Positions 23,701-38,700 of a DNA stretch of 64,000 nucleotides are shown in pieces (within the stretch, counting starts at the first letter, position 1; each line of letters starts with the position of its first letter). The translations under genes were made by a program, and so were the position numbers. This stretch comes from Syngnathus acus. Lineage: Eukaryota > Chordata > Actinopteri > Syngnathiformes > Syngnathidae. The notes beneath the pieces were generated by a model. It was given only the letters and a program-made list of their open reading frames with translations, ran no database searches and had not been told where the DNA came from. The stretch covers positions 6,183,501-6,247,500 of the forward strand of contig NC_051104.1 in the NCBI RefSeq assembly GCF_901709675.1. Direction: 5' to 3'.

Positions 23701-26700
23701 AGCGACACGCAAGGCGACCGTGAGCGTCTCAGCCATACTGTGTCCTAATGAGACAAATATGAAGAACATTCCAAAGAAACTCGTTGTGTTCGAAAATAAA
23801 GACCCCAATTGAGGTGCAAGCCCCAGCAATGTTTTTAGTTATCCTCAACAATTTCTGCCGAGTCAGACACTAAGCAGAGAAGCTAACCGGGAAAAACAAA
23901 GAGGAGGGAAAAAAAGCCCGTGGGGGGGCCTATCAATAAGACAGCAGTCTTCTCACCTTCACTCTGTTTGTAAAAGACGGAGTCACTGCCGCAAATGCTG
24001 CCATCGTTGTCATTGCCAAAGCTGCCGTCGTGGACGCTGCTCTCTGAGGGGAAAAAGACGGAGAGACTGTGAGTCAAACCTCCATTCTGACACTCTGTCT
24101 GTCACATGAAAGCAAAGTGTGCTGTGTTCATATTGAAGTCTGAGAATAATATAGCCTGCTGCGCTGCTGCACGCAGAGCAACTAATCCCCACAGCCCCTT
24201 GTGCTCTTGTCATATAAATTCCTGATGTGACTTCCCCTTCACAAAATCCCAACGACAATTCATCTGATAATACATTTTGCCTTCAAAACAAATAGTCACT
24301 CATACAATTCAGGGCAAGTCTCTTAAGGAACACAGCAGCGATGTATAAAAAGATAACCTAAATGCAAATGTTACAATTTATTGAAAAAAGAATGTGAATC
24401 ATGTTAAAGTGCGTCTTGAGCCTTTAAAAACACATATTCCCTCCGGGGATCATTACCTCCGGCTTACTTTTATTCTCTCCAGTTCTTTTCATCAATCCAG
24501 GTAAATAACTAGGATAAATGGGCCCACAGTCTGAGAAGCAAACAATCTAAATCTGCCATGATGAATTATGTGTTGACTATTTCATTTCACACTTGAAACC
24601 TGAATAACAATTCCAGAGAAAACACAGCAGCCATAATTCAACGTCAACTTTCCAAACCAAAAAGCCACGTAAGAGTCTTCGGTCTTGACCGGTCTTCCAG
24701 CTGGATCGTCTGTACCGGAGTCAAATTCTACTGTGTGGTTTAAGCGTGATTCAGCTTTCGCCTCTGCCATAACAAACTGTCACCCGGCTTAGAAGATGAG
24801 CCGAGCTTCGACACCGTGTTGCCATTGGATGACAGCTCAGTCCCTCTCATAAGTTTTCCTTTTAGGAAAATATGCAACTTTACTGCAATATGAATCTTAT
24901 GTTTACCAAAGCGCAGGAAAAAAAAAAAAGACCAGTTGATTCAACAATACACACTTAGCAAAGCTTTATAAATAATTCACCATGAGTGATTTTAGTATTA
25001 TATGTCAGATGATTAAAGTAACCAACCAGATGGGATACCGCATACAAAATTCATATTCGAGCATAGCTTCAAGATATTTGTCACGAGGCTGCCAAGTAGT
25101 TCGACTTTGGCGCATCATTTTCCTGCTTTGCATTCCTCTCCATAACAAGCCAGCTATGACGCAATGAGAAGTGGGAGACAAAAACAAAGGCAGATTATGT
25201 GCACTATTTCTGACTCGGGTAGGGGGAAATAAAAACCCCGCAAGGAGCAATAATTAATGCGATGTTCCGGTGTTCTGAGCTTTACCACAAGTCAAAACTA
25301 ACTCAGTGCATTTGATCTTTTAATAAACAAACAGCACTTTGCTAAAGTGCCTTTTACGTCGGTGACCAGCTGTCACCGGGCTTTGACCAGCAAATGGAGG
25401 CATGCAAATTTGTTTAATAAGACCACATTGGTCTCTGTGGGGGCATGTGAGCGAGCGTGCTGACATAAGCATTTAGTAGCTGTGCGCCCTTTGCACAGCC
25501 TCCGTTTCGATGACTGTAAAAGTTATCATTTGCCTTAAGGAACATGAAAGCATCGTTGTTATTCTTAAAGCTCCACAGTGCAACTTTACAAGTATGAACT
25601 GCGCCTATAAAGCAGCAGACACATTTAATTAGGAGGAAATTAATTGGAATTATTTTTAATCCAAGGTCCATATAGGATTTGGAGCCACACATTGTAAATA
25701 TGGCTTTGGAGTTAAATAGCGTGGATACTATCAAATATATTATGCAAAATACAGATGGAAAAAAAATAGACATGTTTTTTGTCAAAAGGAAAAGGAATAT
25801 TAAATCATCGAATTCTCGTTATTTACATTTGACATGACTCCATTTTATTGGGTTGTGTTATTAATGTTGAGAGTGCTGTGCTCAGTGTTTGTCAATATGG
25901 CTTAATTACACTACTATATTACAAAAGACATCTGCTCTGTGCTATTATGGCCCAAAGGTGATTCCAAACACTTTGGATACTGAGTATTAGATCCAGACAG
26001 AAAACAAATCGAAAATGAGACAATATAGCTTCACGCCAAAGTGGCGGCAACCAGAAGTCCAGATGCTTTCCTTTCAATTACGACGGAGCATTTGGCAGCG
26101 GCTGCCTTATTAACAATACTGTCACAACCAGGACAGAATATCTTCAAACATCACAACAGATGAGGAAAATAAACAAGCTGGTAAGCAGATCTACTGAAAG
26201 AAAAAGAAAAAAAAAGTGATGCATGTTTAATTGCAATCTGTTCAAAATTGAAGTATTCTGAAACTATTTGAACTAAATGTGAGACATTTATTCATGCAGG
26301 GGGGGAAAAAAAAACCTTCTTGAAAAGTTTCCTGCTTCACTCCTGGCTGTGTGGATCAGTCGAGGAACTAGCAACATGTGCATAATTCAACCTGACAGTA
26401 AATGTCAAGAGAGCAAAATCTGCTTCAGCTGACAAAGGTCAAACTTGGAGTTTGCCTCCCTCTCATGTTCATGTGTGCGGGCAAGCAGACTTTTTTGTCC
26501 AATTACCGCACCAACTGTCACTTTGACTGCAGGCAGCCAAGGGACTTCTATTTAACATTCTGCCCATCATGAGCAATACTCGGAGGAACAAAGCTTTCAG
26601 ATGAAAGAACAGAGACAAGAGAAATGATGACTTCCTTCTGGGTGTCTGAGCATCTCAAACCTTCTCTAATGATACGACCCAGCAAGGGAAACCAATCAAG

Positions 26701-29700
26701 CTCCTCCTTTCACTTCCACCTTGTACTCTTGACATAATTGAGCATGGAAACATGACTTTACTGGCTAGTTGCCTTCCTGTTTTGATCTTTCTGCTCAGTG
26801 ACATTGCAACTGACTTCCGATTAAGAGTTCAAGTTTTCTTGGCTCAGTTTGGGGCTGTCAGTTTTTTCCCTCTTCTAATGACCGAGTAAAGATTGGATTC
26901 AAGGGGAGACTGCAGGCAAGACAAGTTCTGCAGTGCTGCAGCCAAAGTGGTGACTACAGAACAGGGGAAAGTAATGTTATGTTATTTATGCCATGTTATG
27001 CATAAAACAGTGGAATCATTTGCATTTTCATGGCATGGGAGGACATTTAAAAAAAAAAAAGATTCTCTGATCACTGGCAATATGCGATTTATATGGCTTA
27101 TGTAGGTTTCATGACATACCGTTAAAATAAAATTTGCCTATGTAATGTTTATTTTGTTTTTCTTTAATACTGTTTTGCAATTCATAGTCTATTAAAACAT
27201 AAATAATTCCATGCGGCTTTAGCAGTTATTACATTTGAAAGGTGATGTGGAGGATGTGGGAAGCCTCCCACATGGGACGAGAAATGCAAATGTCAGGAAA
27301 AAAGTAGATGTGGTAAAATAATACAAGAGACTCCAAGAAAGTATCAGAAAATGCACTTTTCGCCTGACTTTATCTGGCTCACTCCCACAGGTCCTCAAAT
27401 AAACTTGTTTTGAACTCTTTCGAGGGTTGTTTAACATTCTGTGAAACGCAAGATAAGAAGGTCAACTCAATGTTGCCACTTTTATGTGAAACAAGATCCA
27501 GTGGCTGGTTTTGCTAGCTTAGCATAAAATCGACCTCACTAACGCTTGGTGTGCTTTTCACATCACAGATGCCTTTAAACTTGAATCCTTTATCGGCATC
27601 TTCCAGGCAGTCGGCGAAGAAAAATGTGTTTCTTATTATATTATAAAGTAATACGATTCTTTTTTTCAATACACTACATCAATTCTCGGGTTGTGTTTGT
27701 ATTTAATTCCATTTCGTGCTGCATTGAGAAGAAAAACGAATTCAATAACAATGTTGTTACATCATCTTTGTTGCTCTACTTCCAAAATGGGATTTCATGA
27801 TGTGGCCCAGAAACTCCAAATAATGGACTCTCATGCAAATAGAGGTAACACCGCAGGAATGTAAAACATTTTCATAAACACTTTCTTATCCCTAGTTGAC
27901 GCTTGGGCCGATTTAATATGCGCTGCAGTAACGCTGTTTTTTTTTATTTCTTTATTCATCAAGGGACTGATCTTAAAATCAATCCCTTGTCCCCTGATAA
28001 AACAAAATCACATGTCGGGAGGTGTGTAATGGCGGCCGACATGACGGTCGTCAAGTGCGCGGCGGGTGTTTTACATCAATTACGTGCCCGTGGTGAATGT
28101 GTGACCTTCAAACAGACAGCGAAAGAAAAAGGCGAGCCAGACATTCGGCCCTTTTCATGTACGTCATCTTCAGAGGAAGGCGATAAAAGGTGTGTGTGAC
28201 TTGCAAACAAACAGTGCGCGTGTGTGTGTGTCAATTGTGTAAAACCAAAATCAAATACAATCATTCCTGGATGCATATGACATTTCAAATCTATAAACAT
28301 TTGGATTTCAAAATTCAACCTTGCCCTTCTTCCAGTTTAGCCCAACGTCTGACCTGATTTATCCCCTCCGTGCTCCCTTCATCCATTTAATCCAGCCTAC
28401 TGAGGTTAGAAATAATGCCCTGCGGAGACAGACTGATCATGCTGCAGCCGGGTCAAAACAATGCTATCGGGAGGGGCTCAAAATGGATAAAAGCTGACCA
28501 CTACAGAGCAAACCACTGAGGACAAAATAAAAAAGGATGCAGCCTTTTCCGTGGATTAGCCGGCAGGGTTTGTGGGCGGGGAAGCCATCAGTACACACAC
28601 ATACAAGTGAGGGTTCACGCTGACATGAAACGATGACTTTACCTGGGAGATCAGATAGTGCTCCTCTCTCGATAATGTGCTTCCGATATAAAGTCTTCAA
28701 AACCTTGGCGCTGCCGAACCTCTTGAAGCGTCTCTTCACATTGCTGTAATACCACTCCAGGGACTGTGTCCTCAAAATTCTGCAGAAAAACAAATCATTT
28801 TATTGCGACATAAGATATGATTCAATATTGACATATTGTTCAACAATCAGTCGGAGGGTTACATTTTATTTTATATGTAAGGATTTTGTGAAGCCCGTGG
28901 GCTATACATTAACAGTGCAAAATCATTGTCTGCTTCTTGGAAAAGGAATGGATGGTCAGCAAAAGTACTTTTATTGCCAATAAATATGTCACCATTAGCA
29001 CTGCAGCGGGATGGAATGAGAGCAGAATGCACACAGCTTGTATTAATGCCGTATTATTATTTAAATAGGAATAATGTCGTCGTTTGTCTTTTAAAGTCGG
29101 AAATGACATTTCAATCATAAATACTAAATAGCAGTAGTAGGTCAGCTTTGACTTTCGAGCGCGTTTCAGTCTTCAAAGTGAACGCAACTAACCATGCAGT
29201 CGATGAATAATCAATGATAACCAATACGAGAACACAATGGGAAGTGGCGGAGCGCTGGAAATGCATAAACCGACAAACACCATCAACTATTAATGCAGCA
29301 CCTCTATGGAAGTGTCAATCAAAATTAGCATTACAGATTTGGAACGTTTGACCCATTGGAAATCGGTAACAACATTCCCTTGAGATGGATTTTCCTTTCA
29401 TTGAAGGAGAAGTAATTGTAAAGACGTAAGAGAAACAAAGCAACACCATGAAGTGTTACTAGAGTGGCCCCCGGGGCTCCATGGCCTACCACGTTGACTG
29501 CTCCCCTCCCTCTTAAACACCTTTCCGCTTCCCGGTGGATTTATTATCATCGGCATCTTTCGGCAGGACCGTTTAATGACTCGCAGTTCCTTAATTTCCT
29601 GCCTCGGGTCCAGTTGTGTGTTTTTTTTTTACGTGCAATATAAGCGGCTGCACAGGGAGGCATACCTGGGAGGGGGGGGGGGTTCTCTCAAGATGCTAAA

Positions 29701-32700
29701 ATAGGCTTTCATTGAGGAAACTGACATTTAAAACACAATTATTATCTTTAATTAAAGCCTTCCAGCAATCAAGAACTACACGGCACAGTGAAGCCATGAC
29801 AGGATTATTAGCCGCCACTTATTTATGCAAGTACGCCTTTTCATGACAAGCCATCACTTAGAAGGTGAGTCGAAGAAAAAAAAAAAAAATCTGAACAATT
29901 ACAATTAGGAAGGTGATGATGAGAGCAAGAAGATCTTCCTGTCTTCTCAATGAATGAAGCATGGCATTTCTTCCCTGGAGGAACGTGGTTTAAAAAAAGA
30001 GGAGAAGCTTTCAAGTGTTAGATGAAGCTGCACGAGCTTATGGGAAAAGAAATATGCATAATGAGGTTGGGACAGTCCCATATTCTTAGCTGCTGCATGA
30101 ATAAGTAAAAAGAGATGCCTATGGAAAGTCTCCTGATGCTTTTCTATGCTTTCTCCCAACATTTCTGCCCTCTCATTAGACTGCCTGCAATTGCTGGGAA
30201 AACCTACTAGTCATTCTCCTCACAGCTCTTTTGAGTGATATTTTTAGGGAAAAAAATGCAATAAATTTGAGTGAGGTTCTGCTCCCTTAGGGTGGCTGCT
30301 GGAGTGACTGAAAGAGCAATAGGAGGCAACGACTGAGGAATAATACAGCAACAAAAAAAAAAAGAAAAATCCTTGCTTAAGAAGGGATATAAACAGAAAA
30401 TAAAGAAAAACAAACGATTTGCACAATGCTGTACAAAATGGATTTAAAAAAAAAATCTTTTTCATGAGCGAGCTACACCACCTCACTAAACAAGCCCGCT
30501 GATTTATTCCGAGCTGCCACAACCGGTTGCCGGACAGAGGACAAAATGCTGGGGTCAAATGCTAAAAAGCAGATGAGATTTTCTCCATCTGGCAGCGAGT
30601 GAACACAAACGCATTCGCTCAGAGTGACTAGCCTGACTTGCAACCTTTCCGGAATATTGATCACCTCCCGCTGGCCTCTGATTGCCATTCGCGTGGACAG
30701 GAAGACAAATGAAGAGCAAAGATGGACGTGAATCATTTTACACGTAACCTATGCTCTTGATTCTTAAAAATGATGACTACTTTTATTTACCCGTGTCATT
30801 AAAATATCTTCAGAGCGCCTGGCAACAGTTAAGCACTTTTCCTTTGCGAATAAAAGCTCTTTATTAGAAAACCTCAAGCTGTTTCTGCCTTTGGGCTAAA
30901 CACACAGATAACGTCCCAAAGCACACTCCCGCCACATTTGCAAAGTAGCTTACGAAGATGCTTCAAACAAAATCACGCAATCCAGAAAAGTGAGACAATC
31001 TGCAAAGCCGCAGACGACATCTGGAGAGGCCAAGCTCGGCGTTGTGGGAAATCTAGATAGACAATAGCCAGCGGTTATGATTACCATCAACACAGGTGGA
31101 TTTACTTTGCAGAGAGCACAATTCACTGGGGGCTTGATCATAACGACGACGGTGTAAAGAAAATTTCAGGCAAAAGACAACAAAAATAAAATGAGCTTTA
31201 AGGATAACTCGCTCGACGCACACATACTGCGTACAGAGCAACATTTGTTAAGACTGTCGTATCGATCAGGAGTCACGCTGAAGTGGGAGCTGTCGTTTCG
31301 TAATGGACTGCACTGTTAGCACACTTGATGACAACAGTGAAACTGCAGATTAAAGGTCATAAACTTGATCCAGCTCTGACACTGAAGGGAGCTGTCAGAG
31401 TTCGTAGAGTTTGCCTGTTTAGGCCGTCGGACAAGTCCTGTACACAATTTCATGCTAAGTTTTTTTTTTTTTGCATATTATACTGCCAAAATCAATATTC
31501 AATAGAAAAGGAGAAAGAGATGATTTCACAAATGCTCAGAAAATACGCAACTCCAGCCAATAACTTCAAAAGAGCAACACAATAACCAGAGGCTAGCGAG
31601 CAACCATGTTACTTGAAGATTTATCAGACAGAAAATGTTTACCGACACGTCGGTCCGATTGCTTCACATGAAAGTTCCATTTGTGCTTTGTGTTTGTGAC
31701 TCACACAAACCCAATATTTAATATAGTTACAAACATTTATGATCAGGCTCGGAATAAATCTTTGACTTTAGTTCCACTACCAAAAAATACCCTGCAGCGG
31801 CGCTTGCGAGACTATAAATCCAAAATATCCCAAAATACACCACTGCCATGTTTTATTTTTCTGCGAACAGAATTCTTTTTTTCCAACGCCGCACTCTGAG
31901 AAGCATTTTACAATTCACACAAGCTGCCACGGACATCGTCATGCGTCGATTCTGGGATGCCGAAGGCTGCTGTGTAACAACCCACACAGCTGTGGCAATA
32001 TCTCACCTCACCGAGTCGTGTTTAAAAAAACAATCACTTATCTGATGCAGCTATTTTGTGGCCTCTCTCTGATTTGATCAACCTCTAAACTGTGCAGCTG
32101 AAGATGGAGAGGGAAAGAAAGTTCACGGACAATTTGTTATCCTCCATTCATGCATGTTATTTCAATTTCACAAAGAAATCCAACAGTCTTGTGATCAAAG
32201 TTCCCAGTAACTTAACATATAATTTGCATGGTTTGCCACTCGAACTCTTGGACGTTCTGATGCATCCTGGGTTTTGTATAATGACACCCTTGTTTTGCAT
32301 GTTACATGACCAGAATACATAGTTGGCGCATCACTCTTGACAGATGTTTTAGAAAACACTGCGCTATGTGACAGCAGAGTTCAGGGTATTTTCATCGGAG
32401 TCAAGGTAAACTGTCAGCGTTCCTCTGGAGGCATCACATGAGCAATGATCCATGCATCTCCTCCTCAGACTGGCAGACAGGGCGTGGGAGAGACATGACC
32501 ATGATGAATCTGCCGCGTTACGAATCACAAACAAAACACGCGCATGCATACACGTACGCGATAATCCTTTATCTCTTAGTCATCTATCCTTTCGCATTCA
32601 TTGCGTGTATTTCCACAGGATTTGGATGACAATGACAGATGGTGGGAATGAGAAGGGGAATTACTCGAAAAACAAAGCAGGATGGCCAGTTTTGAGTTTG

Positions 32701-35700
32701 AATGCCACCATAAAGGTTTAAATTGTGCCATACAAATAAATATTTAAAAAAAAAAAAATCTGACTAACAAATTTGTCATGCACAGATGGCCACAACTAAT
32801 TCCATCATTGGGAGTATTGTGAAATAGACTTCTCACCAAGAATCTATTTTCCTGCTAAATGAAAAAAAAAAACAGCTTAAACTCCAATTGTCTAGGATTT
32901 GTGAGCAACTCCCAACAGAAATGTTGCTGTGTAAGCACCAAAACATTGGCAGCGTTTCACAGATGTCGGTTTCACCCCACTGGCTTCCGCTGATAAAATG
33001 TCAGAATGTGCTGATTTGATTTCAGAGGGGAGAGAAGACAGAGCCCAATCCACCGTGGCGAGCTCGCTGACAAGCATGGCCGACAAATGACTTGTGACTA
33101 TGTTGATTTGCACATACGCTATTGTACTACGGTAATGAACCATAGCCAGCTTGAACGGAACAATACATATGTTGAACAGTATTATCAAATGCATAATATT
33201 ACATTCAATTATGTTTGAAAAGTGACTTTTCAGTGTCAGAAACGAGCTACTTTTGCACTGCATTCCTCGTAACTAGACGCATCGGAGGCACACCAGTAAA
33301 AGCTGGATTTATTTGACTGTCCATTTCAGATGGGAGCCACCCAAGCATTTATTGCCAGGAATGTGTGGAAAGACACAATCCCTACTTTTAGATGTGTGAC
33401 GACATCAGCGCAACAGAGATTCTGCTGGCTTTGGAAAAAATGACCAGGTTGATTTTAACCGGTGGCAAGATGAGGAAAATGTTCACATATGGATTTGCAG
33501 GAACTTTATTGAGAACTAAAATAGAAACAAAAAAAACATGTGAACTGTCTTTCCAATGAGGGGCAGGTAAACTACAGCTCGTGGGCCACATCCGGCCCAT
33601 CTGCCCTTTTAATGCGGCCTGCGGATTTACAGTGTAAATGAATTCTCAAGGATGACAAATATTACCACACAAAGTAAAAAAAAAAACATTCGTATGTATG
33701 TAAGCCCACCATCATAAGGCCATAGTATTCGAAACTACACACTCCACTCTATCTGATTGACGGAAAGGGACAAGCATATTGGGAGATGGCCAGCACAGAG
33801 TTGCTCATCCCAGGAGACCCAAGACTTAATAACATCACATTCCTTTAAACTTAATGAGTTCAAACAGCTCTCATCACTCGAGCGGAAAATCACAACGAAA
33901 CACAGCCTGGCCTCTCTGCAGCAAAGCCTCATTTGAAATGCTGCAAAACTGGAGAGGAGGTGCAATGAGACAAAAAGCCCAGAGCGATGCACAAGCTTGC
34001 ATGTTGGCGAGAGAAACTACTGTGTGCAAACCATCTGCGGTATAGAAAAAAAAATCTGCATATTGTTTTAATTGGAGGACATTTCAAATAGTCCAAGACT
34101 GAGGTGTGTAAGTACGACACTGTGTGGCAAAATTACTGGGACGCATAAATGGATAACCCGTCAGTCTTTGTCCCACAATATTTTTTCTACCTCAGGCCTC
34201 AGCATATATGGATATAATGGAAAGCAATATACTTCTCTCTCATGAGAGCGGAATTTCAAGTAGATGCGGGAAGAACATTTAACGAGTATGAAAATTGCCG
34301 CCAGTTGTTCAGACAATGCTTTGCTGGTGGAATGGTGTGAAATAGAATCCATTCGACGCTTTTCCGTCACAAAATTAGTTGATGAATGTAAAGAAAAAAT
34401 GCAAGCTTACCAAAGAATGAGACACAGCTCACATAATTATGCCTTCCCCTACAGATGAGGAAATTCATCTTTAGGTAGTCAAGCCCAGATCAAACAATGC
34501 CGGGAGCCAAGGATTTATCGGGCTAAAACACAATAATTAGCTTTTTAATCCAATTCTTTTTTTCGTCCACAATTGATGCCCACAAAGAGAGAGAGAGAGA
34601 AAAAAAAGATTGATACTTTCCATTGAGGTAGTCTTTGCAATTATGACATTAAGTGACATTGCTAGTGGTCCATTTAAAAGCCATCATTTGTTCTAATTTC
34701 CATTAGCAAGCTGTGGATGAGGATAAGCTCCCCCACAAGAAGGCCAAGAGGTGCATCCATCCATCTGCCCGATTCAAACTCCACTTGAAAGAGCGTAGCC
34801 TTCAAAAGCAACATAAAAGCAGGGTTTTTTTATGTTAAGAGAAGAGGGTGGAATTAGTTAGAAGAAGGTTATTCCATCAAACGGTGGCTTTCTCAACAGC
34901 AGTTTCAATTTCCTAAAACGTGCTATTTAAAAGTGCTGGATCCAATATAACCCAATTTTGGTTAAAAGAAAAGTGGTCCAACCTTCTACTTGGGTCAATT
35001 TGACCGCACTTCCACCCCACCAGTTTCCTTGCCAGGCCATGGCACACAGGTTCTCTCTCCAATCCCTTCGTTTTTGCTTCTGTTCTGACTCACTAGTCAT
35101 TTTTTTAAAGCGCTTTAAAAATCATGAGATTTCCAATCACTTGCCCGAGTACTGCCAGCCACAAAATAAGCCGGATCACGCGGAGCGTGCTGGTCAGTTT
35201 CCAAGGATCGTCAAGTGATAAGAGGCAAGGCTGCACACAATGAGACATAAAAAGAAAATCAGCAAAATGACGGCTGGTATTTAGACCTGGCAAAATTCAC
35301 ACACCCACGAGGAGCAAGCAGCCTCTTTGTGTTGTGAGTCCATGCCCACTTGTTTACCTGGACAGCAGTAATTTATCAACTTGGTCGCCTATCGTGGAGC
35401 ACAGGGGGGGGGGGGGGCTCACAGCGAGGAGCTCTGACAAAGCAGGAATCGACACAAACTCTCATTGAAACACAAAAAGGACAAAGAAGGATCGCTCGGA
35501 AGTTGACAGCCAATTAGCTTTGACGAACGCCTTTCACACTGCACACCCGCTTTGGATTCAGGTTATGTTTCGATAAATCAGAGCAAAGGTTTTAGTCGAA
35601 GCTAAACAGCTGGATTGTCTGGACTTAAATCTTCAGGATGCCGAGTGTGCGTGTGCATATATACCGGATACTTCCATGACCTCCATTATTTGCTTGCATC

Positions 35701-38700
35701 CATGTAAATAGCCTGAGAGTAAAAACACAAGGCAAGCAAGCGATGGAACAGAGAGACACAGACGTGTAAATTATTAAACTTAAGACGTGGGCAGCGCCTG
35801 CTTTGTGGTGCTGTAGGGCACAGCCCCAGTCTTGCTTGCTGGCGCTGATAAAAATACTCCCTGAAGGATGGCCAAAAAAAGACCATCCCACCTCTCATAG
35901 CTGCAGGTGATAGTCTGGAGGCAACCAGAGAGTTCACACAGGGTTCAAGAAGAAACAACAACACATGGACCTGCAGGAGAATCCTTCCGAGATGCTTCAC
36001 TAGTATATAATGCAACATACGAGCAGGTGGAAAAAAAAAATAGACAGGGAATACTTGAACATAAGCCAAAGGGCTTTATGTTTTGTCTTACTCATTCATT
36101 CAGACAAAAGCCAATTAAAAATTAATACTTGTTTTGGGTTGGATGCTGTACTAGTTTGTAGAAGATGCGAACAAGACAAAGTAACAGAAAATGATGTCGC
36201 TATGTTAGTTGGAAGAGCAGCCTCCAAGTATTTTTACAATATAGCCAATATAAATTGTATGTGTGCATACAGAAAATGATATGCTTGTATAGTGACATTG
36301 CAATAAATTCTATAATCTCCTCACAGTCAGGCTTTACAATGTAATTATGAAAATGAAGGAACAGTTTCCATGCAAAGTGTATTACACTTGTGCATGTATA
36401 CACACGCACACACTGACACATGGGGCATGTATAATTCGATTATTTCATGGCCTTAAGAAGAGATACGTATATATGCAGGCTCTCAGTCATTCTTTTCAAT
36501 AGAATAAGGATGAATGTGACCGCTCTAAATGTCAATGTGTAAAAAAAGACAGGAAGACGATTCAAAATAGAAATTCAAAGAACCAGAAATGCCAGCAGAG
36601 GGAAAAAAAAGAAAAGAACTGAGAATTGAAGATGTTTTTCATCAATTTGTTGCTAATTAGGACAGACTCTACAAACACGTCCTTCCCTATCCTGCTGCCC
36701 TTACATCCTCTCGACCTCTGGCACTCATCATCCGCTCTTTCCTTTTAACAGTTCCCCGGCTGCTTGTAGCTTGGGGCCTAAACGGAAAGTGGGGGGGGGG
36801 TGAGATGGCAGAGTCTTCATATTCCACGAAAAAAAAAAACATTCCGGCTAGTGTATGCTGCTAATGGTAGGTGTGACATGACGGGGTCTTAATTGCTCCA
36901 GTCTGAAAACAGCCGTCCGTGCCTGCCCAAGAGCAGAAATTCACGCCTGACACTCTCCATGTTCTATTTTTACCATCTGCAACACCCCAAGCTCCATTAG
37001 TGGTCAGAACAACACTAAACCCAATCGATATTTTCTGCTTTCTGCTTAAGCTTCTCATTAAAACAATTAAATTCAATCGATTTGTTAAGTGTGCATGTGT
37101 GTCTTAAGATTGATTGACCGTGTCAGAAAAGTTCCAGGACTGGTCATAAATAGATAATTGTTATTTTCAGGACCTGTTAGATGCTTGCCCTACCACAACG
37201 CTCACCTTGAATGATCAAAAATAATCCATACTTATAGCAGTCCTGGAAATTTTCGGACACACCTCGTACTAATGAGCGTGGAGGCAAACTCACCATCCGA
37301 GACCGTGTCTGTGAGCTCTGATTACAACTCGACTGTTCTAGAGGGATCGGGCTTGTGCGACTGAGAATAATAACGGACAGCCGGGGAATGCGAGCGAGCG
37401 AGAGAGAAAGCGAGAGAGAGACCATTTGGCCTGTTCTATTGGGAATTGGATTTACATTTGGATTCTGCATGGAAATTGCAGAGCGATAAATGGGGATTTG
37501 GTATGGAGGGCATGATTTTTAAAGATACAGATCATATTTTTTTTATAGCAATGAATGGACATAAATCAGCAAATCCTGGTGCAACAAAACACGATTTACA
37601 TTTTGTGTAATAGTTATCCACAAATATGTGCTTCCTCTCATAATTACACACTAAATGCTCTATTTGTTTCCCCATCACTTATCAACAAGTGAAACATAAT
37701 TCCGTCATCTCTCAAGTGTGCTAATATGCCAGGAGAAATATATTCTCAAGCCTATAACTCATGTCCTAGCTGTAAATCATCGTTTCCGATGACACACCAC
37801 CACCCGGAGAGAGTAATTCATGCTAAGAGCGGATTTAAGGCTGCTTAATGCGCTAATGATAAGTGCTGCGTTTACATGATGCTGGTCGATTGGGCTGTTG
37901 TGACATCTGTGACGAGTCTAAACCCCTAATGAGAACATTTCTGAACCCCTGCGAACCGATATAGCCGTGCGTGAAACCTTGCCCTCCTCATTCAAATGAC
38001 CCCCCCCCCCCCCCCCGTTTTTTTCTTCTACTCCGACATCTCCCATATAACAGCGCAATGGCAGAAAAGCTATCTCAGTACCCCGCAAAAATCGATAAAA
38101 GTCAAAAAGAGGCAGTGTCAGGGGATGGAAGGAGAAAATAAGGCCAAGTGGAGGGGGCAAGATTTGTCAAAGCCATGCACTTCCCCAATTTGACATCTGC
38201 TTTGAAGTATTAAAGATGACTGGCATGCAACATTATGCAGCATTTGAATATCTTGTGGCTGCCTTTCATTTCCCAATGATCACACCAATTCCTCCGCTCT
38301 GATGCAACAGTATTTCCAACACCTCTCCCTGCCAATGGAAAAACCCTATTCATCCCATGAGTAGAGAGGAGGGGGGGGCAGTAACACCCAAAGGCATTTG
38401 GGCGTAGAACAGACAGAGAAACACATACGCCTTGTAAATATTAGCCATCTTTCAAGTGAATGTTGGCTGTTTACAGAAATGTGAACAAAACATATCCATT
38501 TATTTGACCCCCTCCCCCCCCGCCCAAATCTCCTATACCTGTGCAACTAAGGATGTTAAAAGAGAGGAACTCATTCAATTAAATAACAGTTGGATCCCAA
38601 TAAAAGTCACACTGCAAATAATAACAATAAAAAAAGCAAGTCCCTAATGTGTGACTTTCCATCTCTCCTTTAATCATCCCTCTTCCCTTTCATAATTGCC

